Source: Ctena decussata (Eukaryota; Mollusca; Bivalvia; Lucinida; Lucinidae). Taken from it: 64,000 nucleotides of DNA. The stretch covers positions 51,515,454 to 51,579,453 of the forward strand of contig OZ022502.1 of assembly GCA_963989385.1 (NCBI GenBank), in the 5' to 3' direction. Below, one piece after another: positions 10,831-22,524 of this stretch (the stretch's first letter is position 1; each line of letters opens with the position of its first letter). The position numbers were made by a program, and so were the translations under genes. The notes below the pieces were generated by a model. It was not told where the DNA came from, made no database searches, and saw only the letters and a list, made by a program, of their open reading frames with translations.

Positions 10831-12127
10831 ACCACTCAATTTAACCTATTGGTAACGCTGATATAGCTTAAGTGACAATTACCCAGTTTCAGAGAAAAGT
10901 TTACATCGAAGCACTACTTGACCCTCACAGTATTTGATAGAGTATGCTTGATAATGGCAAATCAGCTCTCGAGAATATACTATCTTATTATATAAAGTAT
11001 TACCAATTCATTTTGTAAGATGTTAAAACTTTTGTTAATGGACCGAACTTTTAGCGCGTTTATCTAAAGCAGCTGGGTCGGTCGTTACATCGTAAGTTGC
11101 CCTTAGGGATAGCAGCAATGGCATAAAACAAATTGCTAGCCTTTTTTCAGAAATCTCTGGTTATTAGTTCGAAAATCAATAATTTAGCCACCTTGTCACG
11201 ACAGCAACACGTCGGGTCCACACATTTGACAAACAATTTCTATGTCCATACAACTGTTAGGCTTCACTTATATTCGATACAGAAACTAAAACTGTCAGTT
11301 TTGATCTATGCAAGGTGTGGTTAGTATACTGGCAGATCAACTAATGTGGATGTCACGTCTGAAACTTTGGACTTCTCGCGTCATAGTTGAAGTCATTGAC
11401 AAAAATGCCATTGAATTTAGTATTCAGTTTGAAAGCTTTACATTAACAAGGCAGCTCCTCTTTGTTAGAATAAACCAGCAGGCACACAGCATTAAAAAGA
11501 CGTTGTACTGACGTTAGTGCGACGTCATTTAAACAATTTGCCCGATGGGAAGTGTCTGTTACATACTGTATGGTTTTGTTTCTTTGGTCGTTAGCAAATT
11601 GTGCTATGTGTTTGTGGGCACACATGAGTTATGTCGCGAGAAAGTTTGTCTTCAGTCATCATTTGGCATACTCACAACTGTGCATTCTACGCAGGCTCAT
11701 CTGAGCTTGCGCAGTTATCGTAAGCTTCAGGACTGGCTTTCCGTTCAGAATATGTGCAGTTTTGAATACAACTAGAACACACTGTCAGAGCGAACCGCGC
11801 ATGTTAGGATAAGACTGCGCATTACGGAGTCTGCTCCTGAGCGTGCTAAGTTTGACCATAATTATTACGAACGAAGGAAGATTGCAGTAGCACTTGGTTT
11901 ACTTTCGTTTTTGTTTCAGCTGCGAGCCATAAAATAAGCCGTTTGTTCAGCTATATTCAATAACCCCCTTGACGCAAATTTACAGAGCGACGATAAAATC
12001 CCTCATAACTACACATCTACGTCATCTTAGATCAGCGTAGGAATTTCTGATAGTTCTTTACGCAGAATACAAGTCCAGCTGACACAGACATACAGACTGG
12101 CTTGGACATTTGGTGTCCACATAGACG
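10831..12127. other. No supported gene; fragment of a GCAGGCAC repeat at 11475
   Basis: No coding homology was recognised. At 11475-11535, CCAGCAGGCACA is followed by ACGTTGTACTGACGTTAGTG and GCGACGTCAT, a diverged copy of the palindromic repeat at 12129-12244. Confidence 0.5.
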
Positions 12128-12128
12128 G

Positions 12129-12244
12129 ATCTACCCAGCAGGCACATGACGTCGAAATAACGTCGTACTGATGGCGATGCGACGTCATTACGTCGCATCG
12201 ACTTCAGTGTGACGTCATTGCGACGTCATGTGCCTCCTTGGTAG
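12129..12244. repeat. Palindromic GCAGGCAC/TGACGTC repeat
   Basis: The left end CCCAGCAGGCACATGACGTC mirrors the right end GACGTCATGTGCCTCCTTGG. The interior has GCGATGCGACGTCATTACG and CGTCGCATCGACTTC. It contains several TGACGTCA-like cores. A second copy is at 58720-58815, with fragments at 11475 and 20487. Confidence 0.75.
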
Positions 12245-12245
12245 G

Positions 12246-13753
12246 AGTTGGGCAATCAAAGTTTCAAATGAGTCTGACTTTCAGATGGATGCCTACACTT
12301 TTATGGGAAACAGCTCTGCCATCTTGTCTCCCTTTTCAAGGCGGAAAATTCTTACGAAAAGACTAGTCTCCCTTTTAAGAGAATTTACTCCCTTAAGAGC
12401 ATTTAATTGTTTTCCTTTAAGGGTACATGTAGGAAGCTTTTGAGTGAGATTTCTTCTTTTCGGTTAACTGATACTAAACCCAAAAAATTGTCTCAAATTT
12501 TAAAATGTGGGGGGGGGGGGGGGAAGTATGGAGAAGTAAAGTCAAAACGCCTTTTACAGTGTCAGCGGACAACCATTGCTGCAGCCGGTGCATTGTTTAA
12601 TTTGGAAAGGCCGCAGTGCTGCCTTGTTTAGCTGCAGCTGTTCGAACGAGGACCAAAAGTATGAAAATTATCCGGTCTTAGAAAAGGCTTGTACAGTTTG
12701 CATCTTGGATTCTTCAGAAAGACAGAATTAACTGAAGAAAGACCGAATTTATGCATAGGACAAGACTGTACGACAGCATAGCTGACAATTGCCCGAAGAC
12801 AAGTTTTCTCTTGAGGAGGCTCCTGCTGACAGAAATAGCTATAGACAGTGAACGAAACTGAAACCTTAATGGAATATTAATATTTGATAAAAAGCAATAA
12901 GGAAACAATTTAAATCGGTCATGATAGAGATTAAGTTCTAGAGTTGGCAACTTAAGATAATTATGAAAAGACTTGACTTTTTGCGTAGGTAGAACACTCA
13001 AGGCACCGCCTCTGAAGGTACCTTATGACACATGCGAACATGATATACTCAGATCAGCCTGCGCATTCGCGCAGTCTGATCAGAGTGTTTCCTTTTCGCA
13101 AAAACTATTCTATGAATTCAAAACAATCTCAAAAATAAAATAGGGGACGCTTTCGCTCAGGCTGATTGAAGTGTTTACTGTACAGGCCTAAAGGTCCATT
13201 TTCACGCAACGCCAATTATTTAGAATTGGGTAACATGCGCCTTGCCATGATACTGGGGGCCTACTAGCATCCTTAAATTCTGATTGGAGTATTACGAAAA
13301 GCAAAGACACGGTTAAATAGCAACTAACAGAGGCTTTAGCTGAGACAGTGCACAAAGGTTCTGCTTGTTGTCGAGTTGTTCAAAGTGAAAATGGTTTTAA
13401 GCGGTACACTAAACTGGTCCTACATGAGAGTTTAGAAATATTCTATAGTGTCTAAAGCAAGATGCGAGTATCCTTTTACGCGAAAAAAAAAAAAAGAGAA
13501 AAACTTTAGTGAGTTAAAGATCTATTCCCTCACTCTAAGAATCGCAGGAGTGCTAGGGGCAATAACACAGTACGCAAAATCATGTTTTATACTCATTAAG
13601 GGCAATTATAGGGGATTAAGCCGGTAAGATATCTCAAAATTTCGTGTCTGGTGGCTGTTTGTATTAAAATTATGCCCGATAAACAACATTTCAGCATGAA
13701 AATACGCAGGTGTGTCATGAAATTTTGTCACCTTACGTATGTGCGTATAGGTA
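12246..13753. other. No supported gene; G-run and a short GATCAGCCTGCGCA repeat
   Basis: A G-run occupies about 12509-12523. At 13050-13100, CAGATCAGCCTGCGCATTCG, then CGCAGTCTGATCAG, forms a small imperfect palindrome related to the arms of the 235-bp MITE. The rest is unremarkable. Confidence 0.5.
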
Positions 13754-14252
13754 CAGTAGGTGGACAAAAGTATTCGCCACAACGCGACGTCGCCGTTTAA
13801 ATTAATGCATTTCCATAATTTTTAAAAAGAACACTGTCTCAGAGTTCTTAAAGGTAATGTAATGAAATTTGCAGGGATAAAAAGCGAATTGAAAACAGCA
13901 ATATAATATGAAATATCAAGATGATTCTATGTTTAGTGTAAGAGTTTAACGTGATTGAAATGAAAGTAAAAATTTCAAAATCTGGATCCCCATTGACGTT
14001 AATGTTAACGTCATCAAAAATTGGAAGTTTTTCATTTCCTTTCATTAAAAACGGTTGGTACAAGAAGATAGGCAAAGAATGGAATTTTTTGTAATGCTTG
14101 TTTATTGCGGAAATCAATTTGCATAGACCTGGTGAAAACAGTATGGTGATTGCTGTCGTAGTTTTGCGATAATATTTTTTACAAAATTTGTGGAAATACA
14201 TTGATTTAAACGGCAACGTCACTTTGTGACGAATACTTTTGTCCATCTTCTG
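13754..14252. mobile_element. 499-bp Tc1/mariner-type MITE with ~65-bp TIRs
   Basis: The left TIR CAGTAGGTGGACAAAAGTAT and the right-end complement CAGAAGATGGACAAAAGTAT continue through CGYCACAAMGYGACG and GCCGTTTAAATYAATG, so the inverted match runs about 65 bp. Both ends abut TA (13752-13753 and 14253-14254). The interior has no transposase motifs. The minus-strand frame at 13848-14246 is a chance product and is dominated by TIR sequence at its start. Confidence 0.85.
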
Positions 14253-14655
14253 TAGCTACGCCCTTGGTTACTTTCGGCTTTCAATACGTGTGTCCTGTAG
14301 TGTTTTGATGTTCAATAATTTGTATTTTATAAAACTCAATTGTCAGTCAATGGAAGTTCTTTTGCGAGAGCTCCCGATCACTACCTTTTCCTGCTGACTA
14401 CAGACGAACCTTTACCAATTATAGTGCGACAGATTCTACGAAGACCACACTCTTTTTTGTTTTTGAAGCTGAATCTGTACTAATTGCTAGGTTTCATGAA
14501 AAAGAAATTAACGCCTAACAGCCTATGTACTGTCTCTTCCACGGCAGTTCTTGTTGACTTGGCAGTGTTTGTTGTCAAAGCTGTGTTGTCCTTCTTCTTT
14601 CGGAAACTTTGGTCGTCTGACTTTGAGAGCGCGGCTTCTCCTGGGTATGTTCATG

Positions 14656-14980
14656 TACCGTATACAAGGTAATTTTCACGGTGTTCATTTTTCACGGTAT
14701 TTCGAGGTCACTTAGAAGCTGCGAATATTAAAAATCGCGAATAATTCCCAGTTTCTTACACAAAGTTTTTTTGTAGACACAGTTTACATATATTTATTTT
14801 TGTTTGCTTCGGTACTTTTCACTTGAGCCAGAACGAACTGGCTCAATTGAAAAAGAAGTAGTTTTGCTTTTCGCGCAAGTTGCTAACCGCGAAAATTAAA
14901 AATCGCGAAAATTTAATGTTTATGTTTTCGACCCTTAACCGCAAAAATTTGAACCCGCAAAAATTACCGCGTATACGGTA
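14656..14980. mobile_element. ~325-bp MITE with ACCGTATAC termini
   Basis: The left end TACCGTATACAAGGTAATTT mirrors the right end AATTACCGCGTATACGGTA. The subterminal regions are rich in inverted motifs such as AAAATCGCGAA and CGCAAAAATT. The termini read TA-CCGTATAC...GTATACGG-TA, consistent with TA target duplication. It abuts the dispersed repeat at 15013. Confidence 0.75.
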
Positions 14981-15012
14981 TATCTTTATCTTTTTGTGGA
15001 ACAAGTTACCCC

Positions 15013-15235
15013 AGGGAGTACGAGATAGGTGCCAAACTTATGTTCTATTACTGCAGCTATTTGTTTTTCTCCTGGGTCAACTCTAATCAATTTTTGTTGT
15101 AACTGATACAGCCAAGAAGCTGAAAAAAGAATTAAACATCGTATAACTGAATATTGATATCAGCTTCATTTGCAGACAACGTCTAGTCTTGCCTTGGAAA
15201 CTTCTGACAGTTTAACTATCTTAACATGTGTCTGT
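15013..15235 (+). repeat. Dispersed repeat copy (partner at 1-216)
   Basis: Matches the first 216 bases of the window in direct orientation (see that entry). Immediately upstream, 14985-15020 translates as IFIFLWNKLPQGVRD, which resembles the LWNxLP segment near the C terminus of non-LTR retrotransposon proteins. The repeat might therefore be a LINE 3' tail, but this is weak. Confidence 0.65.
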
Positions 15236-16165
15236 GCTATTTAATTTCTCGTTCAGTTTACCCCAAAAATAATTCCACTACTACCATCGGCGTTATGTGA
15301 ATCAATTATATTTTACCCTTTCGGGCTGTTTTATGTCAAGCCTCTGATCAGACTCATTTTGGGCAGTGAATTTTCCTGTACATTTTCAGTTGTTATTGCT
15401 GTAAGAAACTATCTGTCGAGACTTACACACACACGTAAAATTACTTTTAATTAGAGCTGCTTAGGAGCATCACATGAACTTTAATTGAGTAACAATGAGA
15501 TATACGAAGGGAAATACTGTCAACTCAAATTTTAAGTATATCACTGCTTCATTATGCCTGTCAAACAGAAGTGAGTGCGTTATCGAAAATATGCAACTTC
15601 TGCAAAAACGATTGATTTCGTTAGACAATGAACAGTTCGAACCAACAAATATACCAACTAGTTCTTACATCAAGCAGAGTTTACAATATGATAGCATTCA
15701 GCGGTTCAAACTTCTGCATATAAACACGCCAGAACGATATTACTGTTTTAAGCTATTTGTTCAACACTGTCATGTAGTTACCCTTAATGATTTCATAGCG
15801 GTGTCTTTAATATTCCAACTCATTCCTTGAAAACCTTAAAAGGAGATTGGTCGCAAAAAAAGAGAGAATAATAACAAGCCTGAGGTAAATGGTGGAAGAT
15901 GAAAATGTGTAATTTTGAAGTTTCTGCATTTTCATTATGTATGCAATATACAACGTTTCAAACAATTTTTAGGAAACTCTAGGCGAGGGTGATTACGCGA
16001 AGTGTGCGCTGTATTCCGGGACGTCTTGGGTCGGGTCCACCGTGATTCAACTAGTAGGTCTCTTCTGCTCCAGAATTTCAGTGTTGCTTTTTCTGTGTGT
16101 CCTCTTGTTTGTTTTATCTTAGTTTTAAATTTGATTTCTATGTTCCAGAGATATTACATTTATGC
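15236..16165. other. No recognisable gene
   Basis: A 111-codon forward frame at 15495-15830 has no motif I recognise, no signal peptide and no family resemblance. It is best treated as a chance frame. Confidence 0.45.
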
Positions 16166-16169
16166 GTTA

Positions 16170-16325
16170 GGAATCTTAGAGACAGTATTTCAGTCTATAT
16201 CGAGCCGTCTCCAAGAGAGAGGGAGAAAGAAAAGAGCTATGATAGGGAAGAAAAAAATGTCCCAAACAACCTCAACCCGCACCTTATGCAAGCACAGAAG
16301 GCCCTTGCCCTACTATTATCCAAGT
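16170..16325 (+). repeat. Dispersed repeat R160, uninterrupted copy
   Basis: GAGACAGTATTTCAGTCTAT, then GCCGTCTCCAAGAGAGAGGG, AAAAAATGTCCCAAACAACC and GCAAGCACAGAAGGCCCTTG. It is the intact counterpart of the next copy, which is split by element C. Confidence 0.8.
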
Positions 16326-16344
16326 AAATAGGACGCCCGGCACT

Positions 16345-16459
16345 AATGATTAATTGATTGTTTTGGGTTTAACGGCAGTTCGAGACAGTATTTCAATCTA
16401 TATCGGGCCGTCTCCCAGAAAAAAGGGAGAAAGAAGAGAAATGATAGACGAGAGAAAAA
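16345..16459 (+). repeat. R160 left part, split by element C
   Basis: GTTTTGGGTTTAACGGCAGT, then TCGAGACAGTATTTCAATCT and GGGCCGTCTCCCAG, match R160 up to the A-rich stretch AGAGAAAAA. The sequence resumes at 18181 after element C. Confidence 0.8.
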
Positions 16460-18180
16460 CAAGAGGACCATTGGTCCTGTAGCTCACCCGAGTCCATTCA
16501 GCCTCAGTACTCTAGGGTAAGTTACTCTAAGGTCATCGGTCAACTGGTTCGGGTGAAAAAGATTTTTAAAGGTTTTAACCATATATGGGCATGGAGGACA
16601 TGTTGGTCATGTGACCTGGACATTTGAAAATTTTTTCTTTCCCTCAACCCCCTGGAGGCTCTATATGAAGTTTGGTTTCAAAACTGGCCCAGGGGCTTTT
16701 GAGGAGATGGTTTGATATTGTCAAAATGACAGAGTTCTGGGTCAAAAGTCAAAGAATGACCTTGATCTCTTGTACTCAAAAATCTTCATGTACTCATTAA
16801 GATGACAGTAGATATCAATTTTTAGGCATAAATCTTCAAAACTTTCTATGAAATCTTATGTTCTAGCATTTTCCCACATTTGACCTTGCCGTAAAATAGT
16901 CAAGGTCAACCCAAGGTCATCATTTTGAACAATCTAGATAGTACTGGAGATCCCAATGCTACATACCAAGCTTCAAGGCCATCGGTCAATTGGTTCTGGA
17001 AAAGAAGATTTTTAAAGGTTTTTACTATATATGGAGCCTGGCAGCCATGTTGGTCATGTGACCTGGACCGTTTGAACTAATTTTCATTCCCTCAAACCCC
17101 TGGAGGCTCTATATGAAATTTGGTTACAATTGGCTCAGTTGCTTTTGAGGAGATTGTTTGATATTGTCGAAATATGAGAGTTCTGGGTCAAAGGTCAAAG
17201 ACAGACCTTGACCTCTTGTACTCAAAAATCTTCATGTACTCATTAAGATAAGTGTATATACCAATTTTTTGGCATAAATCTTCAAAACTTTCCATGAAAT
17301 CTTATGTTCTAGCATTTTCCCATATTTGACCTTGCCGTAAAAAAGATCAAGGTCAACCAAAGGTCATAATTTGAACAATCTTGATAGTACTCGAGTACCC
17401 AAAGCTACATACCAAGTTTCAAGGCCATCGGTCAATTGGTTCTGGAGAAGAAGATTTTCAAAGGTTTTTACCATATATGGGCGTGGCAGCCATATTGGTC
17501 ATGTGACCTGGACCGTATGAATATTTTTTGTTCCCTCAACTCCTGGAGGCTCTTTATGAAATTTGGTTTCAATTGGCCAAGGGCTTTTGAGGAGATTGTT
17601 TGGAATTGTCAAAATATGAGAGTTCTGGGTCAAAGGTCAAAAAAATGACCTTGACCTCTTGTACTCATAAATCTTCATGTACTAATTAAGATGACTGTAG
17701 ATACCAATTTTTAGCCCAAAATTTTCAACAGTTTCCAAGATATCTTATGTTCTAGCATTTTGCCATAGAAAAGCACAAGGAAGAAAATTTGACCTTATCG
17801 TAAAAAAGGTCAAGGTCAACCTAAGGTCATAATTTGAACAATCTTGGTAGTACTCTTGTACCCGATGCTACATACCAAGTTTCAAGGCCATCGGCCTACT
17901 GGTTCTGGAGAAGAAGATTTTTTTAGGTTTTTACCATATATGGGCATGGCGGCCATGTTGGTCATGTGACCAGGACCGTTTGAACAACTTTTTGTTCCTA
18001 AGGTCCCAGGAGGCTACATATGAAATTTGGTTACAATTGGCCCAGCGGTTTCAGAGGAGAAGTTGTTTGAAATTGTTGACGGACGACGGACGGACGGACG
18101 GACGGACGACGGACGACGACGGACGACGGAGCCTGACCATACTATAAGCTCCCCCGGAGCCTCTGGCTCAGGTGAGCTAA
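16460..18180 (+). mobile_element. Pearl-like / Helitron-type element C, four ~440-bp units
   Basis: The 5' end is CAAGAGGACCATTGGTCCTG (hairpin AGGACC/GGTCCT), then TAGCTCACC. Four tandem units follow with TTGGTCATGTGACCTGGAC landmarks (about 16608, 17050, 17496 and 17958), each containing TGACCTTGACCTCTTG-type and AAGGTCAACC-type blocks. Then comes an ACGG microsatellite (about 18079-18130) and the 3' hairpin GAGCC-TCT-GGCTC followed by AGGTGAGCTAA. It carries no protein-coding capacity. It is inserted in an R160 repeat whose intact copy lies 220 bp upstream, so both ends can be placed without any target duplication. Confidence 0.85.
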
Positions 18181-18245
18181 AAAATGTCCAAACAACCCGC
18201 ACCTACTGCAAGCACATTCGGTCCTTGCCCTACAATGTTTCAAAA
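18181..18245 (+). repeat. R160 right part, resumed after element C
   Basis: AAAATGTCCAAACAACCCGC, then ACCTACTGCAAGCACA and GGTCCTTGCCCTACAAT, continue exactly where the left part stops at 16459. Confidence 0.8.
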
Positions 18246-18497
18246 TTAATGAAAATTGCATTTCTCATGGAGTCAAATGTATAATTCAAAAAAACAAAAG
18301 TGTATTTTGGCTATCCATTTTCAAATACCGGAAATTTAATTTACATATGGGAACAGGATAGCCCCGGATCCAGGGGGTGGGCTCTGAGGCTTCAGCCCCA
18401 CCATCTGGCCCCTGTTTTATGTGTAATATGTAGGGCTCAAATAAGAAGGAATAACTGATGACAGTTTGAGATAATTTATCCATGTGGTAGGATTAAA

Positions 18498-18567
18498 ATA
18501 TATGTTGTGACATCTCAACAGAATCGCCTCGATGAGGCGATTCTAATGAGATACCACAAGATATATT
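18498..18567. repeat. 70-bp imperfect palindrome
   Basis: The core AGAATCGCCTC-GAT-GAGGCGATTCT is perfect over 11-bp arms. It extends imperfectly on both sides to ATATATGTTGTG and CACAAGATATAT. It may be a small MITE or a cruciform-forming site. No T-run or gene end makes a terminator plausible in this eukaryotic context. Confidence 0.7.
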
Positions 18568-18569
18568 TC

Positions 18570-20518
18570 AAGGCAAAAAGACAAAAAAAATCTCATCAAT
18601 TTGATCCCTAACTATGTCATATTTTCAAGCCCCTCCCCGTCCCTTCCCCGACTACACACACATCTCGGCACCTCCCAGCCCCACCAATTATCCTCCAGAG
18701 CCCCACCAGTACGCGGTGGTTTGGGTCCGGGCATGAGGATAACGCGTTTACTAGCTGCGGATGATGTCTGATCAGCTGAAACAGTTTATTGATTTAATTA
18801 CCCCCATGATACCAAAAGCACCAAATATCTATTATAACCGTCATAACTACTTCATCTTCGATTAGAATTGAAGGTTTTGGTCATTTCCATGCAATTCAGC
18901 ATGGAAAAACAACAATAAAAGTTGGCAGAGTCCAAGTGTTAATGCCTAGGAAAGCTACTCTGAATGAACCCTTCTCGTTTACAACAATATACATGTTTCT
19001 TTTCGGAGCTGCTCTTATTATTTTCTAGCTCTAATTAGTGTTGATTGGTGGATGTAATTGCAACTTGGCACACTGGAAGAACAACCACAACAACAACAGT
19101 AGGCAGTTTGTGAGAGCTAACCGATATTCTTTTCTGTGCAACACTATACCGTTTTGTATTGCTTGAAGATACTAGAATAATGAGTCTTAAGAAGAATTCT
19201 GATCAGGATCTACACTGTTTGTTATTCTATCAGAAATCTTTAGACACACCGCCGGATAGTGAACTCTGCCAATTTTAAGTGGAAGGATATGCTTCCATGA
19301 CAAGCAATTCTACCATCATAGTCTCCTTCTTCAGTTGGGTCATCCTTTATGGGAAAGCATTCGCTGCTCTTGAAGCAAAGTAGTTTCTTTTAGAGATCCT
19401 TTTTAAGAAAGGCCTTGTTACCCAGAGATGAAAACAGAACCAGAAAAGTTATCTACTTAGATAGGGCGAAAAACACAACAACAAGAAATGTCCTTAAAAG
19501 AGATAATCGGCTTAGATTAATGTAATATGTATGAGCCAGGTACATGTAAGATATCGAGTGTACGGATGCGCATGTTGATATGCATATTTGTTGTTCAAGT
19601 GGTGTTGAGGTTTCGATTTCGGAACTGCTGTTGAATTTTGATTGGGGTCTTTCTGTGTTGCACATAACAATGAGGACTGGTTGGCTGAACGCTCCACATA
19701 ACCTTAAAAGTGTCGCAGTTCCAACACAACACCAACAACTAAGCCAGCAAAATTACTTAATTTCGTCTTCGATTTCTGTGTCAAGTTATTTTGTTGGGTT
19801 TATATTTTATATGAACAGGCGAAATGTTCTTTGGCAAAAAGCGATTTGGACCGAAATATATAAATTCATCACGACACGGTTTATAGACCAACAGTCAATG
19901 AAATTGAAAGAAGAAATAGAAAGCGAAAGTAAGCTACCTACATCAAAATCCCGGGTGCATTTATATTGGCAAAAGAAATGCTTAAAATGTAGGTTAATAG
20001 TAAGGTAATACGGCTAAAGCCGAAAAAAGTCGCGCCCTTACACTTAATTTTTGGACAAGTGCAGTAAATGGTAATCTGTAGGGCAATTATATTAATTGAA
20101 GGGCATGTAGAACTGGAGAAGAATGGATGGACTACAAATAGGTCATAAAGGAAATAATGCTTCATTATAAAGCAGTAGTTCAACTTTTTATTACATGGAT
20201 CAATTTTCAGAACTAGATATTAGCTGTTATGGTTTGTTTGGAAAAAGAAAAGCGTCTATTTGATGTAAGAGAAGTTTACTTTTAAAAGGTTGAGCAAGAA
20301 GTACTTGGTCATTTTCACATAGTCTAGTATGAAAAAGCAACAAAAAACATGACAGAGTCAAAATGCAAATATCTGAAAACTACAAAATACATTCTGTATT
20401 TCTAACAATGCCCTCAGCTTTGCCAGTGCCAGACATGAAAGTTAAAAGAACGGATATCGTGTCAGTCAGTTTACTTGTGCATATAGCCCAGCAGGCACAA
20501 AACTTGAAAACAAGGAGC
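18570..20518. other. No supported gene; diverged duplicate 18872-18965 / 20306-20400
   Basis: TGGTCATTTYCA...ATGGAAAAACAACAATAAAA and the similar stretch at 20306-20400 (GTATGAAAAAGCAACAAAAA) look like diverged copies. A 142-codon forward frame (19580-20008) is the longest non-transposon frame. It includes SISELLLNFDWGLSVLHI, has no recognisable domain and overlaps open frames on the other strand. I do not call it a gene. A repeat related to 36514-36640 may lie at 19318-19432. Confidence 0.4.
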
Positions 20519-20522
20519 ATAT

Positions 20523-20757
20523 GAGCCGCGAAACGAGAAAACCAACAATGTGGTTGTGCGCCTAGCGCAGACTCAGATCAGCCTGGGCATTTGCCCACTT
20601 TGGTCAGACTCATTGTTAAGTGCTCAAAGGGTAGCTAATGTATAAGGTACCTCCATGCGGACAGTGAAGACTCTGATCAGACGGGGCGGATGCCCAGGCT
20701 GATCTGAGTCTGCGCTGGGCGCACAACCATATTGTTGATTTTGTCGTGTCGCGGCTC
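20523..20757. mobile_element. 235-bp foldback MITE (GAGCCGCG family), copy 1
   Basis: Termini GAGCCGCGAAACGAGAAAAC and TTTTGTCGTGTCGCGGCTC are inverted repeats. The arms run on through CAACAATGTGGTTGTGCGCC and CAGACTCAGATCAGCCTGGG. The centre includes GGGTAGCT / AGGTACC. It is flanked by ATAT on both sides (20519-20522 and 20758-20761), a 4-bp target duplication. Confidence 0.9.
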
Positions 20758-20761
20758 ATAT

Positions 20762-21607
20762 ATACATAAATACAATGTTGTGGCAACGTAGATATAACCT
20801 GTTTCAAATTTGCATGCCTTTTGAGTAAAATTATTTAGCCAGTTATTTCTGAGCATCTCCTCAATAACGTAATGCTAGCGACACTTTTATTCAATACCTT
20901 ATAAACCAAAAAAGGAGCGGACTTTATTTTATTTAAATTCAACAAAGCAAAAGGTGAAACTTGTTTGTCGATTATCTCCAGATCTGCAGCTTACTCCGTT
21001 TCAAATGAAACTTGACAGTGCTTTCCTCGTCTTCTATCTTTCGCTCCTTTGTAGTTATTTGGTTTAAACAATATTTATTTGGTACAAACGACATGATTAC
21101 AAAACAGTACAATATACAATATGGTACAGGATCTGACGGTAAGCGAAACGCTTTTATGAAAGTCATCTCCTTGTAGTTATTTGGATGAATGATTAGCTAT
21201 TGTAGAGGTCAGCTAGTCTTGCGCAAAAATAAGCATTTTCCCACTATTGCTTCCTTGTCGTTTATTTAATTCGAAGGAAAAATAGTTATGCGTTAAAATC
21301 TTCAAAAAAAACAACCCTTCTTTATAAATTGCATGTTAATCATTATGAAGACTATACCTCGAGAAAGTACATGAACTTCTTTGCTGACAACCTTGCAAGG
21401 TCGGTAGGGCAGCAAAGAGGACGCATCAACAATCTGTCCCGACCTGATTCTGTTTTAGCTGCCCACATTTTGCTTGTAAAGTACATTTCTGTTCATTCTT
21501 CAATATTTTCTTCTCATATCTTCTCTCTTTGCCTCTTTGGGGTGGTCGGGTGTTGCGATGGTGCTGTGTGCAACTTCCAGTGCCGGGGCGTCCTACTGAT
21601 TTGGAAC
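20762..21607. other. No recognisable gene
   Basis: Only short frames are present. The 96-codon frame at 21329-21619 is low-complexity hydrophobic at its end and partly overlaps the R160 repeat. No confident repeats were identified. Confidence 0.45.
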
Positions 21608-21773
21608 ATTGTAGGATAAGGGCCTAATATGCTTGCAGTAGGTGCGGGTGGGGGTTGTTTGGACATTTTTTCTCTGGTCTATAATTTTACCTCTTTCTCC
21701 ATGTCTGGGAGACGGCCCGATATAGACTGAAATGCTGTCTCAAAGGGCAGTTAAACCCAAAACTATCAATCAA
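21608..21773 (-). repeat. Dispersed repeat R160, inverted full copy
   Basis: In reverse orientation: CATTGTAGGATAAGGGCC, GTAGGTGCGGGTGGGGGTTG, TTTGGACATTTTTTCTC, GGGAGACGGCCCGATATAGA and GGCAGTTAAACCCAAAAC. It matches the reconstructed 16345-16459 plus 18181-18245 copy. Confidence 0.8.
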
Positions 21774-22524
21774 TCAACACTCTTTGCCTCTTATTTTCCT
21801 TTCATTGTATCGTGGACGATCGTCTTGGCTAAGTCAGATGCTCTTGTAATGAGCCAGACCGTGAAGTTTCCGTCCTTGGTTATGATAAGGAGTTTGTCGT
21901 GTTCTCCAGTGGCAGTTTGGAAACATGGACTTTAAAAATAAATATAGATTCTGCCAACATATTGCGCCTCACCAATAGCTGTTTAAAATTGCAATCATTC
22001 TCCCTGGCCCTTCCCAAAGGTCGTAGAAAAAGACAGTTCTTTCAATGTATGGCTCTAGTTACTGAAATTGTATTCAATAAGTAAATCGGTCATTAAAATG
22101 ACGAAAATGTCATTTGAAACAGAATATGGATCTAATTTGTTCCTTATTTCTGTTGTCATCCAACTGAAAGCAGATTCGACTGAACTGAACATTTTAATTG
22201 GCGACTGGGAATACGTTTATATTGAAGAGACAGAGACACAAACAAATAATCGCCCTTAATATCTCGTGTTAGATTCGTAAATTGCTGGATCTTTGTTAAG
22301 GTTAAAGAAGTGTTAAACACCCATTACCGCGTAAGCTTACGGTTCAAGGATACGCCTGTTAGTGGTATTGCAGCTCATGTTACTCAATTTGTTTTTTAGT
22401 CATTAAAACATAGTACATTTTAATGCATACTATCCTTTTATTATCCATGCACTATACAGTGCATTGAATTAGTAGTCTATGGGAAGCGTCACAGGAAAAT
22501 TATGTGATAGGTAGTGCCAGGCCT

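Noticed and set aside
19580..20008. 142-codon forward frame, longest outside transposons
   Set aside because: No domain, no homologue recalled, overlapping frames on the opposite strand and no splice or start context. Not supported as a gene.
21060..21090. Inverted LINE 3' tail
   Set aside because: TTTAAACAATATTTATTTGG resembles the complement of the LINE terminus, but the match is short and no LINE sequence follows.
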